64,000 nucleotides of DNA from Hyalella azteca (GCF_000764305.2 NW_025936150.1:23567-87566), one strand, 5' to 3'; shown: positions 22,281 to 34,971, counted from the stretch's first letter. Numbers and translations are program-made. The notes: generated by a model from the letters alone, not told the origin.

Positions 22281-23100
22281 GATCAGAAAATTTGTTGCAG
22301 CCGAGTTATTGTTGTAACAACAATAGTTGATTATCAACAGTTGCAAGCGAGGTATTGTAATAATAATAGTTAATTATCAACAGTTTTATGGTATGCGAGG
22401 CATTGTAACTACTCATGGCTGATGAATATCTGCATGCGTTATGCTTTTAGCTTTCACATTTTTTGAAAAATTTCAGAAAAAAATATTAGGCTGATCAAGG
22501 TAAATAACAGCTATTTTATCTATCGATTCAAACCCTTCGCGACGGGACGGTTTGCTAGTAGCTATGTTGTTGTATAGATTTTTTATACATTTTAAATATA
22601 TATTTATGCTTGTTAAAACATATTTATGCAGGTTGGCAGGGTTTACTTTCATGGAATTTTGACCGAACGCCTAATAATGCATTTTTGTTACACTTTTCTT
22701 TTTTTTTAATTTGTCAAATGATTTGTTACGCAAGCTTTCGTTGCGAAAAATAAAATTTGTTGTGCATAAACGAAGTTTCGAATGTAACCAAATTGTTTAT
22801 TAGGTAACAAAAGATTTAAACAATGAGATTTTGATCGAGATAAATACCTGAAATGTTTGAATTTCACCCTACACGAAAATTAAATTCTTAAATTTCTCCG
22901 GCCTTTGAAACGAATACATGTATTTATGTATGTATATTTCAAACTGACATATCTCTAGGCCCATCATATAAAGGACGTATAAAAATACATTATTTACCTG
23001 TTGAATTTACCTGTTAAATAACTTTTCTTGGTTATAAACACACTTCATCTTTGTTCTTTAATTAAAAACGTGTTTAGTTCATATTCTTTATATATAGCAA
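22281..23100. other. AT-rich stretch without a gene
   Basis: I see no open frame of interest. Part of it (near 22440-22700) recurs in diverged form near 23720-23940, with shared AATAT-TAGG, GGGTAAATAA and GTTTGCTAGT blocks, so it belongs to the larger duplicated block described under findings. Confidence 0.4.
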
Positions 23101-23289
23101 CTATACATATTAAAGCCTATGTCTAGCAGTCCCTGGGTCTGCGGTCGATGGCGCGACAGCTTCTCTCTGTCGCATGACAAACGAGCTTCGTTTGCTCATA
23201 ACGACGATTTTGGCCGCTGTTCGCCCCTTGTTAACGCGCCACACCAAGCCATACGTGACAATTATGTGGCTATTTACGCGCCTGACTGT

Positions 23290-23610
23290 TAGGAGCTTAG
23301 CCGTACCCATGCCACATGTCCACAGTCTGTACCCGTGCCACATGTCCACAGAGCTTGGCTGTACCCATGTCAAATGCCCACAGAGCTTGGCTGTACCCAT
23401 GCCACATGGCGACAGTCTGTACCCATGCCACATGGCGACAGTCTGTACCCATGCCACATGCCCATGGAGCTTGGCTGTACCCATGCCACATGGCGACAGA
23501 GATTGGCCATGCCACATGGCGACAGTCTGTACCCATGCCACATGCCCATGGAGCTTGGCTGTACCCATGCCACATGGCGACAGAGATTGGCTGTACCCAT
23601 GCCACATGCC
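23290..23610. repeat. Minisatellite CCATGCCACATGG..ACAG (array 1)
   Basis: About ten units of ~30-36 bp built on GTACCCATGCCACATG. Every reading frame on both strands is open, giving false ORFs. Confidence 0.95.
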
Positions 23611-24479
23611 AAGTTAATTATCAACAGTTGCAAGCGAGGTATTGTTGTAACAACAAAAGTTAATTATCAACAGTTGCAAGCGATGCATTCCAACTAGTCA
23701 TGGCTGCATGATGAATATCTGCATGGGTTATGCTTCCGAAAAAATATTAGGTTGTTTAGGGTAAATAATAACTATCTTATATATTTATTGGAACCCCTCG
23801 CAACGGAACTGTTTGCTAGTTAGCTATGTTGTTATAGAAATTTTTGTATACATTTTAAAATATCTCTTTAAGCGTTTTACACTTTTCTTGTCTTTTTTTT
23901 AATCCGTCAAACAATTCTTCTCGCGAGCTTTTGTAGCGAAAAATAACATTCTGGAATAATAATTTATTATGTAGTAATAAAAAATTTAAATAATTAAATT
24001 TTGATCTAGACGAATACCGGAAATTTGTAAATTTCATACAACACGAAAATTACATATCGAAAATTTCTCCGAAATTGTTTCCAAATTCATGACTAATCCG
24101 GTGGTTTGCAAACTAATAACTAGAGTCTCATCGATATCTTTTCGAACGTCAGCGAAAAAGACATAGTTCCGAGAATGAATATAAGTATATTTATGTCGGT
24201 ATGGGATTGGCAGACGTTGTTCTTAATGCATCAACTTTTTTATCTTCAATTTACATTAGCAAAAAAACACCGTTCGATTATTTAAAGAACGAAAATGAAA
24301 TTAATAGTAAAATGCATTTTCCGGTCTTTAAAACGAATAAACTTTTGTATGAATATTTTCCATACAGACATATCACTAGATCCATCATATAAAGGACGTA
24401 TAAAAATACGTTGCATACCTGTTGAAAACCTCTTTCTTGATTATAAAAACAATCCATCCTTGTTTTTTAATAAAAATGT

Positions 24480-25400
24480 GTTTAGTTTATACTCTTTATA
24501 CATGTATATATCAACTATATATATATATATTAACGCCGATGCCTAGCAGTTCCTGGGTCTTAGTTCATATTCTTTATATGTATCAGCTATACATATTAAC
24601 GCCGAATAAAAACGTGTTTAGCTTATATTCTTTATATATAGCAACTATATACAGGTATATAGTAACGCCGATGTCTAGCAGTCCCTGGGCCTTAGTTTAT
24701 ATTCTTTATAAATAGCAACTATACAGTGGCCATACTTTCAAAACTGGCTAAGTGAACGTAAGTACTTACGCTCTATTTTATGGTCTATGATTGGTGGATT
24801 TGGCTTGAAAGACCGTCAATGATTGGCTGATGAACTTACGATCTCTTAACTTTTTTTGAAAGTATAGGCCCAGGTATATATTAACGCCGATGTCTAGCAG
24901 TCCCTGGGTCTCGGTCCATATTCTTTATACAGCAATATAGAGACAGCAATATATATACAGCATAATATATATATTATGTATATAGCAACTATATATATAG
25001 TAACGCCGAAGTCTAGCAGTCCCCTGGGCCTCAGTTCATATTCTTTATACAGCAATATAGAGACAGCTATGTATATACAGCATAATATATATATTATGTA
25101 TATAGCAACTATATATATACATTAACGCCGAATAAAAACGTGTTTAGTTTATATTCTTTATATATATAGCAACTATATACATTAACCCCGAAGAAAAACG
25201 TGTTTAGTTTTTATTCTTTATATATAGCAACTATGTACAGGTACCGGTATATAGTAACGCCGATGTCTAGCAGTCCCCCGGTCTCAGTTTATATTCTTTA
25301 TAAATATATCAACTATATATATTAACGCTGAATAAAAACGTGTTTACTTTATATTCTTTATATATATAGCAACTATGTATATATTAACGCCGATGTCTAG
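24480..25400. repeat. Complex AT-rich tandem array (~60-130-bp units)
   Basis: Units combine GTTTATATTCTTTATATATA, GCAACTATATAT, TTAACGCCGATGTCTAGCAG and TCCCTGGGTCT. A MITE copy is inserted at 24727-24870. Confidence 0.85.
24727..24870 (+). mobile_element. MITE, GGGCC-TTTCAAAA family, copy 1
   Basis: 144-bp element with inverted ends (TGGCCATACTTTCAAAA / TTTTGAAAGTATAGGCC) and no coding capacity. It is flanked by CAG on both sides, and the empty site TACAGGTATAT is present in the surrounding array (near 24648), so CAG is a real 3-bp target duplication. A CWG target duplication is known for some Harbinger-type transposons; that family assignment is inference. Confidence 0.8.
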
Positions 25401-25564
25401 CAGTCCCCTGGGTCTGCGGTCGATGGCGCGACAGCTTCTCTCTGTCGCATGACAAACGAGTTTCGTTTGCTCGTAACGACGATTTTGGCCGCTGTTCTGC
25501 CCCTTGTTAACGCGCCACACCAAGCCATACGTGACAATTATGTGGCTATTTACGCGCCTGACTG

Positions 25565-25790
25565 TTAGGAGCTTAGCCGTACCCATGCCACATGGCGACA
25601 GAGCTTGGCTGTACCCATGTCACATGCCCACAGAGCTTGGCAGTACCCATGCCACATGCCACAGAGCTTGGCTGTACCCATGCCACATGCCCACAGAGCT
25701 TGGCTGTACCCATGCCACATGCCACAGAGCTTGGCTGTACCCATGCCACGTGCCCACAGCGCTTGGCTGTACCCATGCCACATGCCCAAG
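25565..25790. repeat. Minisatellite CCATGCCACATG (array 2)
   Basis: Same unit and same left flank as the array at 23290. The preceding ~170 bp (25393-25570) is nearly identical to 23120-23290. Confidence 0.95.
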
Positions 25791-27227
25791 CCAGGTTGTT
25801 TGATTTTGTGACGCTATTTTCTTATTTTCTTGCTTTATTTCCAAATTCTCTTGTTTCTTCTTTCATTTGTTATTCTTTTTTGCATCTTATTTCTGTTTTA
25901 TGATTGCATTAAGGTCTCTTCATTATTACAGAGACATTCACTTCTATGTGTCAGCAATTTCCATCTCTACAAGCAACCATTTATTATTATAAATTATTTT
26001 GATTTTTGACTGTGTACTCTTGTTACAGTACACTTTATTGTATCCAAAACAATAGTGAAAAGAGATTTAAAGAAGTTGTGTGTGAGCTGCCTTTCGAATT
26101 TGTTCGATACTTTCGCAAAATACAATAAAATAATGTTCTCAAATTTTTTTCTCATATCTATTGTAGTATTTGAATATGTTTGAGTGTAATCTATTTGATT
26201 TATTATTTGTTTTTGTATTTATGTATTTTAGACAACTTTAGGTTTTTTGGATAAACAGCAAAAAAGGCGCATCAAGATAGGAAAATTGTATAAATTCACC
26301 TGCTTAAATAATTTTTAATACATCAATGAATTCTCAGGCTTGTATTTAATTCATAATTCCGTTCAACAAAATTTTTCAGTTAAACTATTTTAATAAAAAT
26401 TTTGATGTTGTTTTGATGACATCGCATGAGTAGCAGTTCTGACAAAATATTTTTATAATATTTTTTCGCGTAAAGCCCTGAAGGGCTTCCTGGCTATCTA
26501 AACTCTTCCGCCTTAATTATGGCTGGTATATGATATATTATCTGTACCATCTACTAAATCTGTGCTATAGGTACTATACCACTAGATACTACTTTATTTA
26601 GTACTATATTTATGCTAAATAACGCCACCCTAGTGGCGATATTCGTAGAGTGTTCAAATTCTTTCCATGTGCAATACGTAATCACTGACAATTGAAAAAG
26701 GAAAAAATTTCTCAATTAATGAAAAAGTCCGTAATTCTTTCAAAATAATTACTTTTAATCTTCTTAAAGTTATATAGTAAATATTATTACACTAAATATT
26801 ATTACTAAATAATATTTACTAAATTATTATTAAATATTATTACAGTTATATTTTACAACAGTTTATGTATAATTGAAGGAATATAGCTTCATTTCCCAAC
26901 ATTGCCCTTGCAATTAGACACCAGTGAGTCTCTTAACAGCTCTAAATTGGCCATTATTCTATTATTATTTCTAATATAAATCAGCGACGACTTTTGTCTG
27001 GCCGCAGATAACGCGCCTGTAACCGTTCGTTATCTCTGAGTCGCGCAGCATCTCTGACTTGTTTTGCCGTGCGTGGCCATGGCAACGGATGCGTCGACGT
27101 TCGTTGTTTTTACGAATAGTTTACGACTTTGTTTATAGCCTCACGCACCGAGCCGGCATTCGTGGCCAGCATGCGCAGCGTTCCAGGAAGCGTGTGGATG
27201 TAATGAACGGCTGACCTGAGGGCAACA
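25791..27227. other. AT-rich stretch without a recognisable gene
   Basis: No repeat array and no supportable open frame. A GC-richer patch near 26990-27200 shows no protein I recognise. Confidence 0.4.
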
Positions 27228-28175
27228 TTTAGTGTGGTGGGTGAGCTGTGGAGGTCACAATTTGATGGATGAACTGAGGGGTAACAATGTGGTGGATGCC
27301 CTGTATGGATAACAATGTGGTGGATGAGTTGTAAGGGTAACAATGTGGTGGATGTCCTGTAGGGGTAACAACGTGGTGGATGTCATAAGGGTAACAATGT
27401 GGTGGATGCCATGTGGGGTATCAATGTGGAATGCCATGTGGGGTAACAATGTGGTGGATAGCATGTGTGGTTAACAATTAATTTGGTTGATGTCCTGTAG
27501 GGGTATCAATGTGGTGGATGAACTGAGGGATAGCAATGTGGTGGATGGCGTGTGGGGATAACAATGTGGTGGATGTCCTGTATGGATAACAATGTTGTGG
27601 ATGTCCTGTAGGGGTAACAATGTGGTGGATGTTCTGTAGGGGTAACAATGTGGTGGATGTCTCGTAGGGGTAACAATGTGGTGGATGTCCTGTAGGGGTA
27701 ACAATGTGGTGGATGTCTCGTAGGGGTAACAATGTGGTGGATGTCTCGTAGGGGTAACAATGTGGTGGATGTTCTGTAGGGGTAACAATGTGGTGGATGA
27801 CGTGTGAGGTCACAATGTGGTGGATGTTCTGTAGGGGTAACAATGTGGTGGATGACGTGTGAGGTTACAATGTGGTGGATGTCCTGTAGGGGTAACAATG
27901 TGGTGGATGGCGTGTGAGGTTACAATGTGGTGGATGTCCTGTACGGGTAACAATGTGGTGGATGAACTGAGGGGTAACATTGTGGTTGATGTTGCGTAGG
28001 GGCAACGGATGGAATGTGGGTAACAATGTGGTGGATGGAATGTGGGGTAACAATGTGGTGGATGGAATGTGGGGTAACAATGTGGTGGATGGCCTGTGGG
28101 TAACAATGTGGTGGATGTCATGCGGGGTACCAATGTGGTGGATGTTCTGTATGGGTAACAATTTGGTGGATGAGC
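27228..28175. repeat. 28-bp minisatellite GTAACAATGTGGTGGATGTC
   Basis: More than 30 copies of a 27-28-bp unit with CTGTAGGG / GTGTGAGG variants. The long minus-strand frames rich in His-Pro-Thr are translations of it. Confidence 0.95.
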
Positions 28176-28378
28176 TCCGGGCACTTAATTCGCACTAGAT
28201 AGCTGGATGGACTAATAAGTTGTGGATAACCTAGAGGCGGTTAATGAATGTCGGATAACTGGCAGAATTGCAGTAATATGGCGTCTGCTTATCAGGGCCA
28301 AAATGCCAGTGGCGGACAGTCTAATGGTAACTCGCATTGTTCTAATTCTGGCTGAAAAATCTAACTCTCAAGTAAGCT

Positions 28379-28575
28379 AGGCTGTACCCATGCCACATAC
28401 CCACAGATCTTGGCTGTTCCCATGCCACCTACCCACAGATCTTGCCTGTACCCATGCCACATACCCACAGATCTTGCCTGTACCCATGCCACATACCCAC
28501 AGATCTTGCCTGTATTAATGCCACATACCCACAGATCTTGCCTGTACCCATGCCACATGCATGCCACATGCTTGC
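28379..28575. repeat. Minisatellite CCATGCCACATACCCACAG (array 3)
   Basis: About six copies of a unit related to arrays at 23290 and 25565, with an AGATCTTGCCTGTA spacer. Confidence 0.9.
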
Positions 28576-28699
28576 CACATGCATGCCACATACATGTATG
28601 CAATGATACTCACACTCAAGTTAGTATAATTTGTCTGTTGGTGTGAGCCGCAGGTCGATCTGATACGTAAGGCTGGGTGAGTCAGCGGACTAGGGGCTG

Positions 28700-29110
28700 T
28701 ACCATCAAAAATTGTTGCAAACTCGTAACTCCTTCAGCCAATAACTCAAGGTTTTCCAAGCTGAACCCATCAATACCTTACGAGAAATCTGCCGCTACGT
28801 GTACTTACGCCGCTACGTGAGCTTTGGCCGCTACGTGTACTTACGCCGCTACGTGTACTTTGGCCGCTACGTGTACTTACGCCGCTACGTGAACTTTGGC
28901 CGCTAATTGGCCGCTACGTGTACTTTGGCCGCTACGTTTACTTTGGCCGCTACGTTTACTTTGACCGCTACGTTTACTTTGGCCGCTACGTGTACTTTGG
29001 CGCTACATTTACTTAGACCGCTACGTGTACTTAGACCGCTACGTGTTTTTTGGCCGCTACGTGTACTTTGGCCGCCACATGTACTTTAGCAGTTACATGT
29101 AAGCTACGTG
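28700..29110 (+). repeat. MITE-related segment with expanded GGCCGCTACGTGTACTT array
   Basis: A diverged MITE-like segment (28715-28790, CAGCCAATAACTC) runs into about 17 copies of an 18-19-bp unit GGCCGCTACGTGTACTT. The same pair in opposite orientation lies at 34580-34790. Confidence 0.7.
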
Positions 29111-29451
29111 CACTTACGCTGCCGCGTGTACTTAAGCCACCACGTGTTCTTAAGTAAGTTTCGACAATATGGCCGCTGAGTCAGACTGCTAACGTGATTC
29201 AGAATTATGCATTTCAAACGTTAACTGCTGTCGAGGTGTTAGAAGATCACTTCTTAATTGACGTTTTCCTTATTTAGTGGGAAATACCATTAGGTTTGAT
29301 GATCGTCTAGCACTTATACGTGGTTCGAAACAGAACAAGCTCTTAGTGTTGGGACTCGAACCTGCAATTTAAAGCAATTAAATGAATCATCTTGAAGCTC
29401 TGCAAGCTCGCGCACGCTTTTGAAGTGAACATTACCCGCTTTTGCGCCCCA

Positions 29452-29611
29452 TTTTTAACGCATTTTCTCATTTATGGAAAAAAGGCGCTATTGTGCTCGT
29501 CATATTCGTCCGTACGTCCGTCCGTCCGTCTGTCCGTGACTTAACGTTTTCGTCCAATTTGAGAAAATGCGCTCTGTCACTTACTGCTGTGAGTACTGAG
29601 TTGTATTTTTT
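29452..29611 (+). repeat. Dispersed repeat, family A copy 7
   Basis: Diverged copy (AACGCATTTTCTC start; GAGAAAATGCGCTC internal). Confidence 0.85.
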
Positions 29612-30281
29612 CGTAATTTTTCTGCTAAATCATTTCGTTATATGATGAATTTAATCTTTTTTTTTCTGGTTTAAATGTAGTGAAAAACTCTTTTTTCTTC
29701 CCATCAAGTTTAAAAGATAGAAACGATGTATTGCAAACATATTATCTTGGGCTTATGAGTTAAACAATGTAACTACGTTTAAAATTAGCATCGTAATTAT
29801 TGTGTAAAAATATGTGTACGGATGAAAATGATTTAAATATCATTCATTTACACTCCATTTGAAAACCCTGCCAAGTTAATAAAACGTTTTAGAGGAACCT
29901 AACGATCAGGTGCTATTGTTTCGTAAAATAGATATAACCGCATTTATAAAATATTCATTTTAAGAATAAGATGATAAATAATATAGCTAAGATTTTTTTC
30001 TCGGAATTCACCAATCATTTTTATTAATATTTGGTTTACTTTTACTAGGTATTTTATCAGTAATATAGCTAAGATTTTTTATAGCTAAGTTCACAAATCA
30101 TTTTTTATTAATATTTGATTTAATTTGATTTTTTGATCAGCTGCAGACCATCTTCTCTTCTATCAACATTTATTAATACTCACTCAAAATATTTTTAAAT
30201 TCTTAAGTGTTATTTAAATGAAAAATATTTTTCATTTAGGTATTTCGATGCTCGATACATTCTCACTACTACTACTACTAC

Positions 30282-30328
<47 letters not shown>

Positions 30329-30900
30329 TTTTCTCGCTCGCTAGTCGCTTTTCAATGCTATGTTTCGGGTACCATTAGAGCGAAGCTATCTGGAAATCGA
30401 TATTATGTATATGTCTCTCATCATATTAGTCATTCAGATGAACGATAGCTTCGTGATAATCAAGCTTGGTTCGTATAAATTTGTAGCGATTTAAAACATT
30501 CTGTTCGAATTCAATCTGGAATTTTATTCTGAAAAAAATGCAATGCTTATATTTATTAAATAATAATCTTCGTATTGACCTACACGTTTAACTCCAGACC
30601 GAATTTAAACGTATAGTTTTTTCTGTAATATATTTATTGTGGTTAGTTTTTACTGACCACAATATCGAAACTTGGATTTCAATGCCAGAAGTTCCCATCA
30701 TTATCTACAAAATTATATCTAACCCATGAATTAAATTGAGAACATTTTACCGGCACTTTGACATGTTCATTTATAATTCAAAGACCCAATAAATATATAT
30801 ACGGCCATGCTGCTCGTCCCGTTTACAATATTCATGTAGATTACGAGTCTCGATCGAGGCGATCAATAATCAAATGATAATGTAAGTCGGCTTAACCTTC
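29612..30900. other. AT-rich stretch without a gene; TAA microsatellite
   Basis: Contains a (CTA)n(ATA)n microsatellite at about 30267-30325. Nothing else supportable. Confidence 0.5.
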
Positions 30901-30901
30901 G

Positions 30902-31335
30902 ATGATGTACCATCACAAATGATGGTGTGTATAATAATGATAGTGGGTTTGATCTTCGTACCATCAAAAGGCGCTATCACCTGCCGCTGTGCATTGACTC
31001 TTCACAGGCGCACGCAAAGGTGACTGGTTTATTGTTGCTCGAAATGATTTGAAGATCTTTAAGAGAAATTAGCTTATTTAAAATAATGGTGGTGTTTTGA
31101 TGTACATTCTCCTGGCCGAAATAATGGGAGGAAGTTTCATGGACATTCTCTTAACTGAAATAATGGAAAGGTTTTTGATCCATTTTTCCTAACCGAAAAA
31201 AAATGGGAAAATTATTGATACATATTCCCCTAACCGAAATAATGGTGGTGTTTTTCATGGACATTCTCCTAGCCGAAATAATGGTGGGGTTTTTCATGGA
31301 CATTCTCTCAACCGAAATAATGGTGGTGGTTTTTA
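30902..31335. repeat. ~430-bp block duplicated at 32318-32745
   Basis: Starts GATGTACCATCACAAATGAT and is nearly identical to the block that begins right after the adapter junction at 32280-32317. Possibly one locus assembled twice. Confidence 0.85.
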
Positions 31336-31420
31336 ATGCACATACACCTAACCGAAATAATTGTAAGATTTTTCATGGACATTCTCCTAACCGAAATAAT
31401 GGAAGGGTTTTTAATCATAC
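31090..31420. repeat. ~38-bp tandem array CCGAAATAATGGTGGTGTTT
   Basis: About eight copies, each with a CATGGACATTCTCCTAA segment; repeated again at 32475-32912. Confidence 0.9.
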
Positions 31421-32279
31421 ATTGACCATAAACGCATATCATACATTGACCATAAACGCATATCGTACAATGACCATAAATGCATATCATACATTGACCA
31501 TAAACGCACATCGTTCATTGATCATAAACGCATATCATACTATGACCATAAACGCATACCGGTATCGTATATTGACCATAAATACATATCGTATATTGAC
31601 CATAAATCCATATCGTATATTGACCATAAACGCATATCATACAATGACCATAAATGTATTTCGTATATTGACCATAAACACATATCGTACGATGATCATA
31701 AATGCATATCGTATATTGACCATATACACATATCGTACGATGACCATAAATGCATATCGTATATTGACCATAAACACATATCGTACGATGACCATAAATA
31801 CATATCGTATATTGACCAAATACACATATCGTACGATGACCATAAATACATACCGTATATCGATCATAAACGCATATCGTACAATGACCATAAATGCATG
31901 TCGTATATTGACCATAAACACATATCGTACCATGAACATAAACGCATGTCAAACGATGACCATAAAGCCATATCATATGATGACCATAAATGCATATATA
32001 CGATGATAATTAACGCATATCATACGATGACCATAAACGCATTTCATGCGATGACCATGAATGCATATCATAAAATGACCATAAACGCACATCATACGAT
32101 GACCATAAACGCATATCATACGATGACCATAAACGCATTTCATGCGATGACCATAAACGCACATCATACGATGATCATAAACGCACATCATACGATGACC
32201 ATAAACGCATTTCATACGATGACCATGAATGCATATCATAAAATGACCATAAACGCACATCATACGATGACCATAAACG
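31418..32279. repeat. 24-bp minisatellite GATGACCATAAACGCATATC
   Basis: About 35 copies with variants (TATTGACCATAAA, ACGATGACCATAAA). Period divisible by 3, so frames stay open on both strands. Cut off sharply by the adapter junction at 32280. Confidence 0.95.
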
Positions 32280-32317
32280 CTGTCTCTTATACACATCTAG
32301 ATGTGTATAAGAGACAG
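32280..32317. other. Nextera mate-pair junction adapter (artefact)
   Basis: CTGTCTCTTATACACATCT followed at once by its reverse complement: two Tn5 mosaic ends in inverted orientation, identical to the Nextera mate-pair junction adapter. This is library sequence, not genome. Sequences on its two sides are not known to be adjacent. Confidence 0.98.
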
Positions 32318-32912
32318 GATGTACCATCACAAATGATGGTGTATAATAATGATAGTGGGTTTGATCTTCGTACCATCAAAAGGCGCCATCACCTGCCGCT
32401 GTGCATTGACTCTTCACAGGCGCACGCAAAGGTGACTGGTTTATTGTTGCTCGAAATGATTTGAAGATCTTTAAGAGAAATTAGCTTATTTAAAATAATG
32501 GTGGTGTTTTGATGTACATTCTCCTGGCCGAAATAATGGGAGGAAGTTTCATGGACATTCTCTTAACTGAAATAATGGAAAGGTTTTTGATCCATTTTTC
32601 CTAACCGAAAAAAAATGGGAAAATTATTGATACATATTCCCCTAACCGAAATAATGGTGGTGTTTTTCATGGACATTCTCCTAGCCGAAATAATGGTGGG
32701 GTTTTTCATGGACATTCTCTCAACCGAAATAATGGTGGTGGTTTTGATGCGCATTCTCCTAATCAAAATAATGGTAAGATTTTTCATGGACATTCTCCTA
32801 ACCGAAATAATGGAAGGGTTTTTCGTGGACATTCTCCTAACCGAAATAATGGTGGTGTTTTTCATGGAAATTCTCCTAACCGAAATAATGGTAAGGTTTT
32901 TGATTGACATTC
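32318..32912. repeat. Second copy of the 30902 block plus ~38-bp array
   Basis: Begins with the duplicated GATGTACCATCACAAATGAT block and continues into the CCGAAATAATGG array, ending at the N at 32916. Confidence 0.9.
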
Positions 32913-32915
32913 TCT

Positions 32916-32916
32916 N
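32916..32916. other. Single N
   Basis: Lone N exactly between the CCGAAATAATGG array and an unrelated GTGCACATCGTG array, as expected of a forced join. Confidence 0.9.
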
Positions 32917-33090
32917 CGGTGCACATCGTGTCACCACATCGCGGTGCACATCGTGTCGCCACATCACGGTGCACATCGTGTCACCACATCGCGGTGCACA
33001 TCGTGTCGCCACATCACGGTGCACATCGCGGTGCACATCGCGGTGCACATCGTGTCACCACATCACAGTGCACATCGTGTCACCACATCG
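32917..33090. repeat. 25-bp tandem array GTGCACATCGTGTCACCACA
   Basis: About seven copies, alternating TCGCG and TCACG ends. Confidence 0.95.
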
Positions 33091-33170
33091 CAGTTTTACT
33101 TTGGTTGCTTTAACGCGCTGCACTCTCAGAGAAATTTGTAAGATGTTGTCCAAGTAGCGATACACTTTAC

Positions 33171-33487
33171 CTGACAAAATTTAGATTCGGGCAGGACTCT
33201 GCTTTAGGTGCTGCCTTGGACTCGGGAAGCACGTAAATCAGCTGCTCTATGTCCGCTTCAGCTCAGGGTTTAGATGGAAACCTCTGCATGGGCAGCTTGT
33301 AAGCTTCGTATGACTCGGCTCGGCCGACCCTTGCCATACTCTCAGGCGACTTTTAAGTCGGAAAGAAGATTCTGACCAGAAACTGATTACGGGCGGATGG
33401 CCACGCAGACCCAAAATAGCTTCGCGCCGACTGTAGCGATTATTCAGCCGTAGCCTAGCTATAGGCGGTTTCCAAATATTGTTAGGC
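33171..33487. repeat. Diverged member of the CCCTAACAAAATT element family
   Basis: Shares ACAAAATTTAGA, TTCTGACCAGAAACTGATT, GCAGACCCA-AA and TAGGCGGT blocks with the element at 57432-57665, and is longer in the middle. Confidence 0.65.
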
Positions 33488-34579
33488 TTTTACTCATGTG
33501 TGTGTCGTCCTGACTCAGTTAAACACAGCAAAAGGGCATGCTACTTCTGCATGATTGATGCCAATCATTATTTTGAGCGCAGGATTTAGGTAATTTAGAG
33601 TTGAAGTGCTTTAGGGAATGAAATTCACCAGGTTAGTTTCCGACATTTTTATATTAAGAGTACGTAATTGAAATTAGTATATCTCGTCAAAACGTCAATT
33701 ATAAACCATATCTACCTTGTAGCATGAGTTTATTCGTGATAGGTTAATGTCTCGAAAAGTTAAATTTTCAAATGTTAAGATGAAACGCATCTGCAAAAAA
33801 TATTGATCTTCAACGTTTTAAGCGCACTTAATAAAAAGTACTAAATAGGCTTATTTTCATGTCATGTAAATACACCATAAATTTTGGCATTGCAATATCG
33901 AATTTAACCAAATTTTCCTCATTTATGAAAATAGATGTTTTATTTTTCGAAAATTCAAAACTTCTGACTAATTTCACTGCTAGAGTGAATGACCTAAAAT
34001 ATTGATAAATTCGCTTTAAGAAAACTATACTGGAATAATTGATCAATGAAAATTTCCTAAATTCAGACAGATGTACGGCTTTCATGAAGAATATGCTTTG
34101 CACATAACAGAACCGTAATATTTTTGTACTAAAACCCCGTTTTCTTGTGAAAATTTACAGTTATATGTATTTTCTTTCTTCTATTTTTTTAATCGTATAT
34201 TCACTTGTTTTATACGTAAGGCTTAATTAATATATCCAATATTATATATTATATTATATATCACAATAATGTATTCTTCGATGAGAATTTGATTTAGAAA
34301 TTTTTAGACTGTGTCTTCAACTTTTTATTTGCAGTTCAAACTCTCCACGAGAAGCCTAGCTTCAATGTCTTATGGAACAAAAGTCTAGCTAAACAAAGTA
34401 AATTATTCTCCTATAGTGAGACTCGACTACTTTAATCTTACGTGACCATATACTTTAAATTAATTTAAATTATTCTCCTATAGCGAACCTCGAGGATTCC
34501 ATTTCTCGATGAAATACATTCTCACTTATGGCTTGAACCAACGGCCTTATTCATCTGGGGAAGTAGCATTAAAACTCGC
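33488..34579. other. AT-rich stretch without a gene
   Basis: No supportable feature. A missing 5' NELL exon with the signal peptide could lie here or further upstream, but I cannot see it. Confidence 0.4.
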
Positions 34580-34790
34580 TTAGAGCGCGTAGCGGCCCAA
34601 GTACACGTGGCGGCCTAAGTACACGTCACGTAGCGGCCTAAAGTACACGTATCGGCTTAAGTACACGCAGCGGCCTAAGTACACATTGCGGTTCAAGTAG
34701 ATATTCTGTGATCGGTGGGTTTCGCTTGAAAAGCAGTCAGTGGCTGGCTGACGGAGTCACAATCTCTAAGTTACTTTTAATAATATAACC
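34580..34790 (-). repeat. Inverted counterpart of the 28.7-29.1-kb MITE/minisatellite
   Basis: AAGTACACGTAGCGGCC-type units followed by a MITE-like segment (GGTGGGTTTCGCTTGAAAAG), the reverse orientation of the 28700-29110 pair. Confidence 0.65.
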
Positions 34791-34830
34791 CCTGAAAACC
34801 TTCAGCTAAATATCAACCCTCCTCGTGCAG

Positions 34831-34971
34831 GCGGCGCTGAAGGCTTCATCGCCCTAGACAGCCACTATCACGTCGACCTCATCGAGGCCCTGCAGCTCTG
34901 GAATACAACCTACCGCGGCCTCACCGTCATCTCTGGGCCCAGGCCCTTCGCTCCTGCCATCTTCTTGCAAG
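34831..34971 (+). CDS. NELL: NELL exon X1: start of TSPN domain
   Basis: Acceptor cctcgtgcag, donor G|GTAAGG, phase 1 both ends. Reads [20 protein letters not shown], then [12 protein letters not shown] and FAPAIFLQ, matching the N-terminal part of NELL TSPN. The leader exon must lie upstream. Confidence 0.85.

Noticed and set aside
27228..28175. Long overlapping open frames on both strands in the 28-bp array
   Set aside because: Translations of a minisatellite (His-Pro-Thr repeats) with no splice or start context.
32280..32317. A real Tn5-type insertion sequence
   Set aside because: Only the two mosaic ends joined head to head, as in mate-pair junctions; no transposase.
31203..32464. 188- and 267-codon frames in the GACCATAAACG array
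   Set aside because: Repeat translation; one crosses the adapter and contains [11 protein letters not shown].
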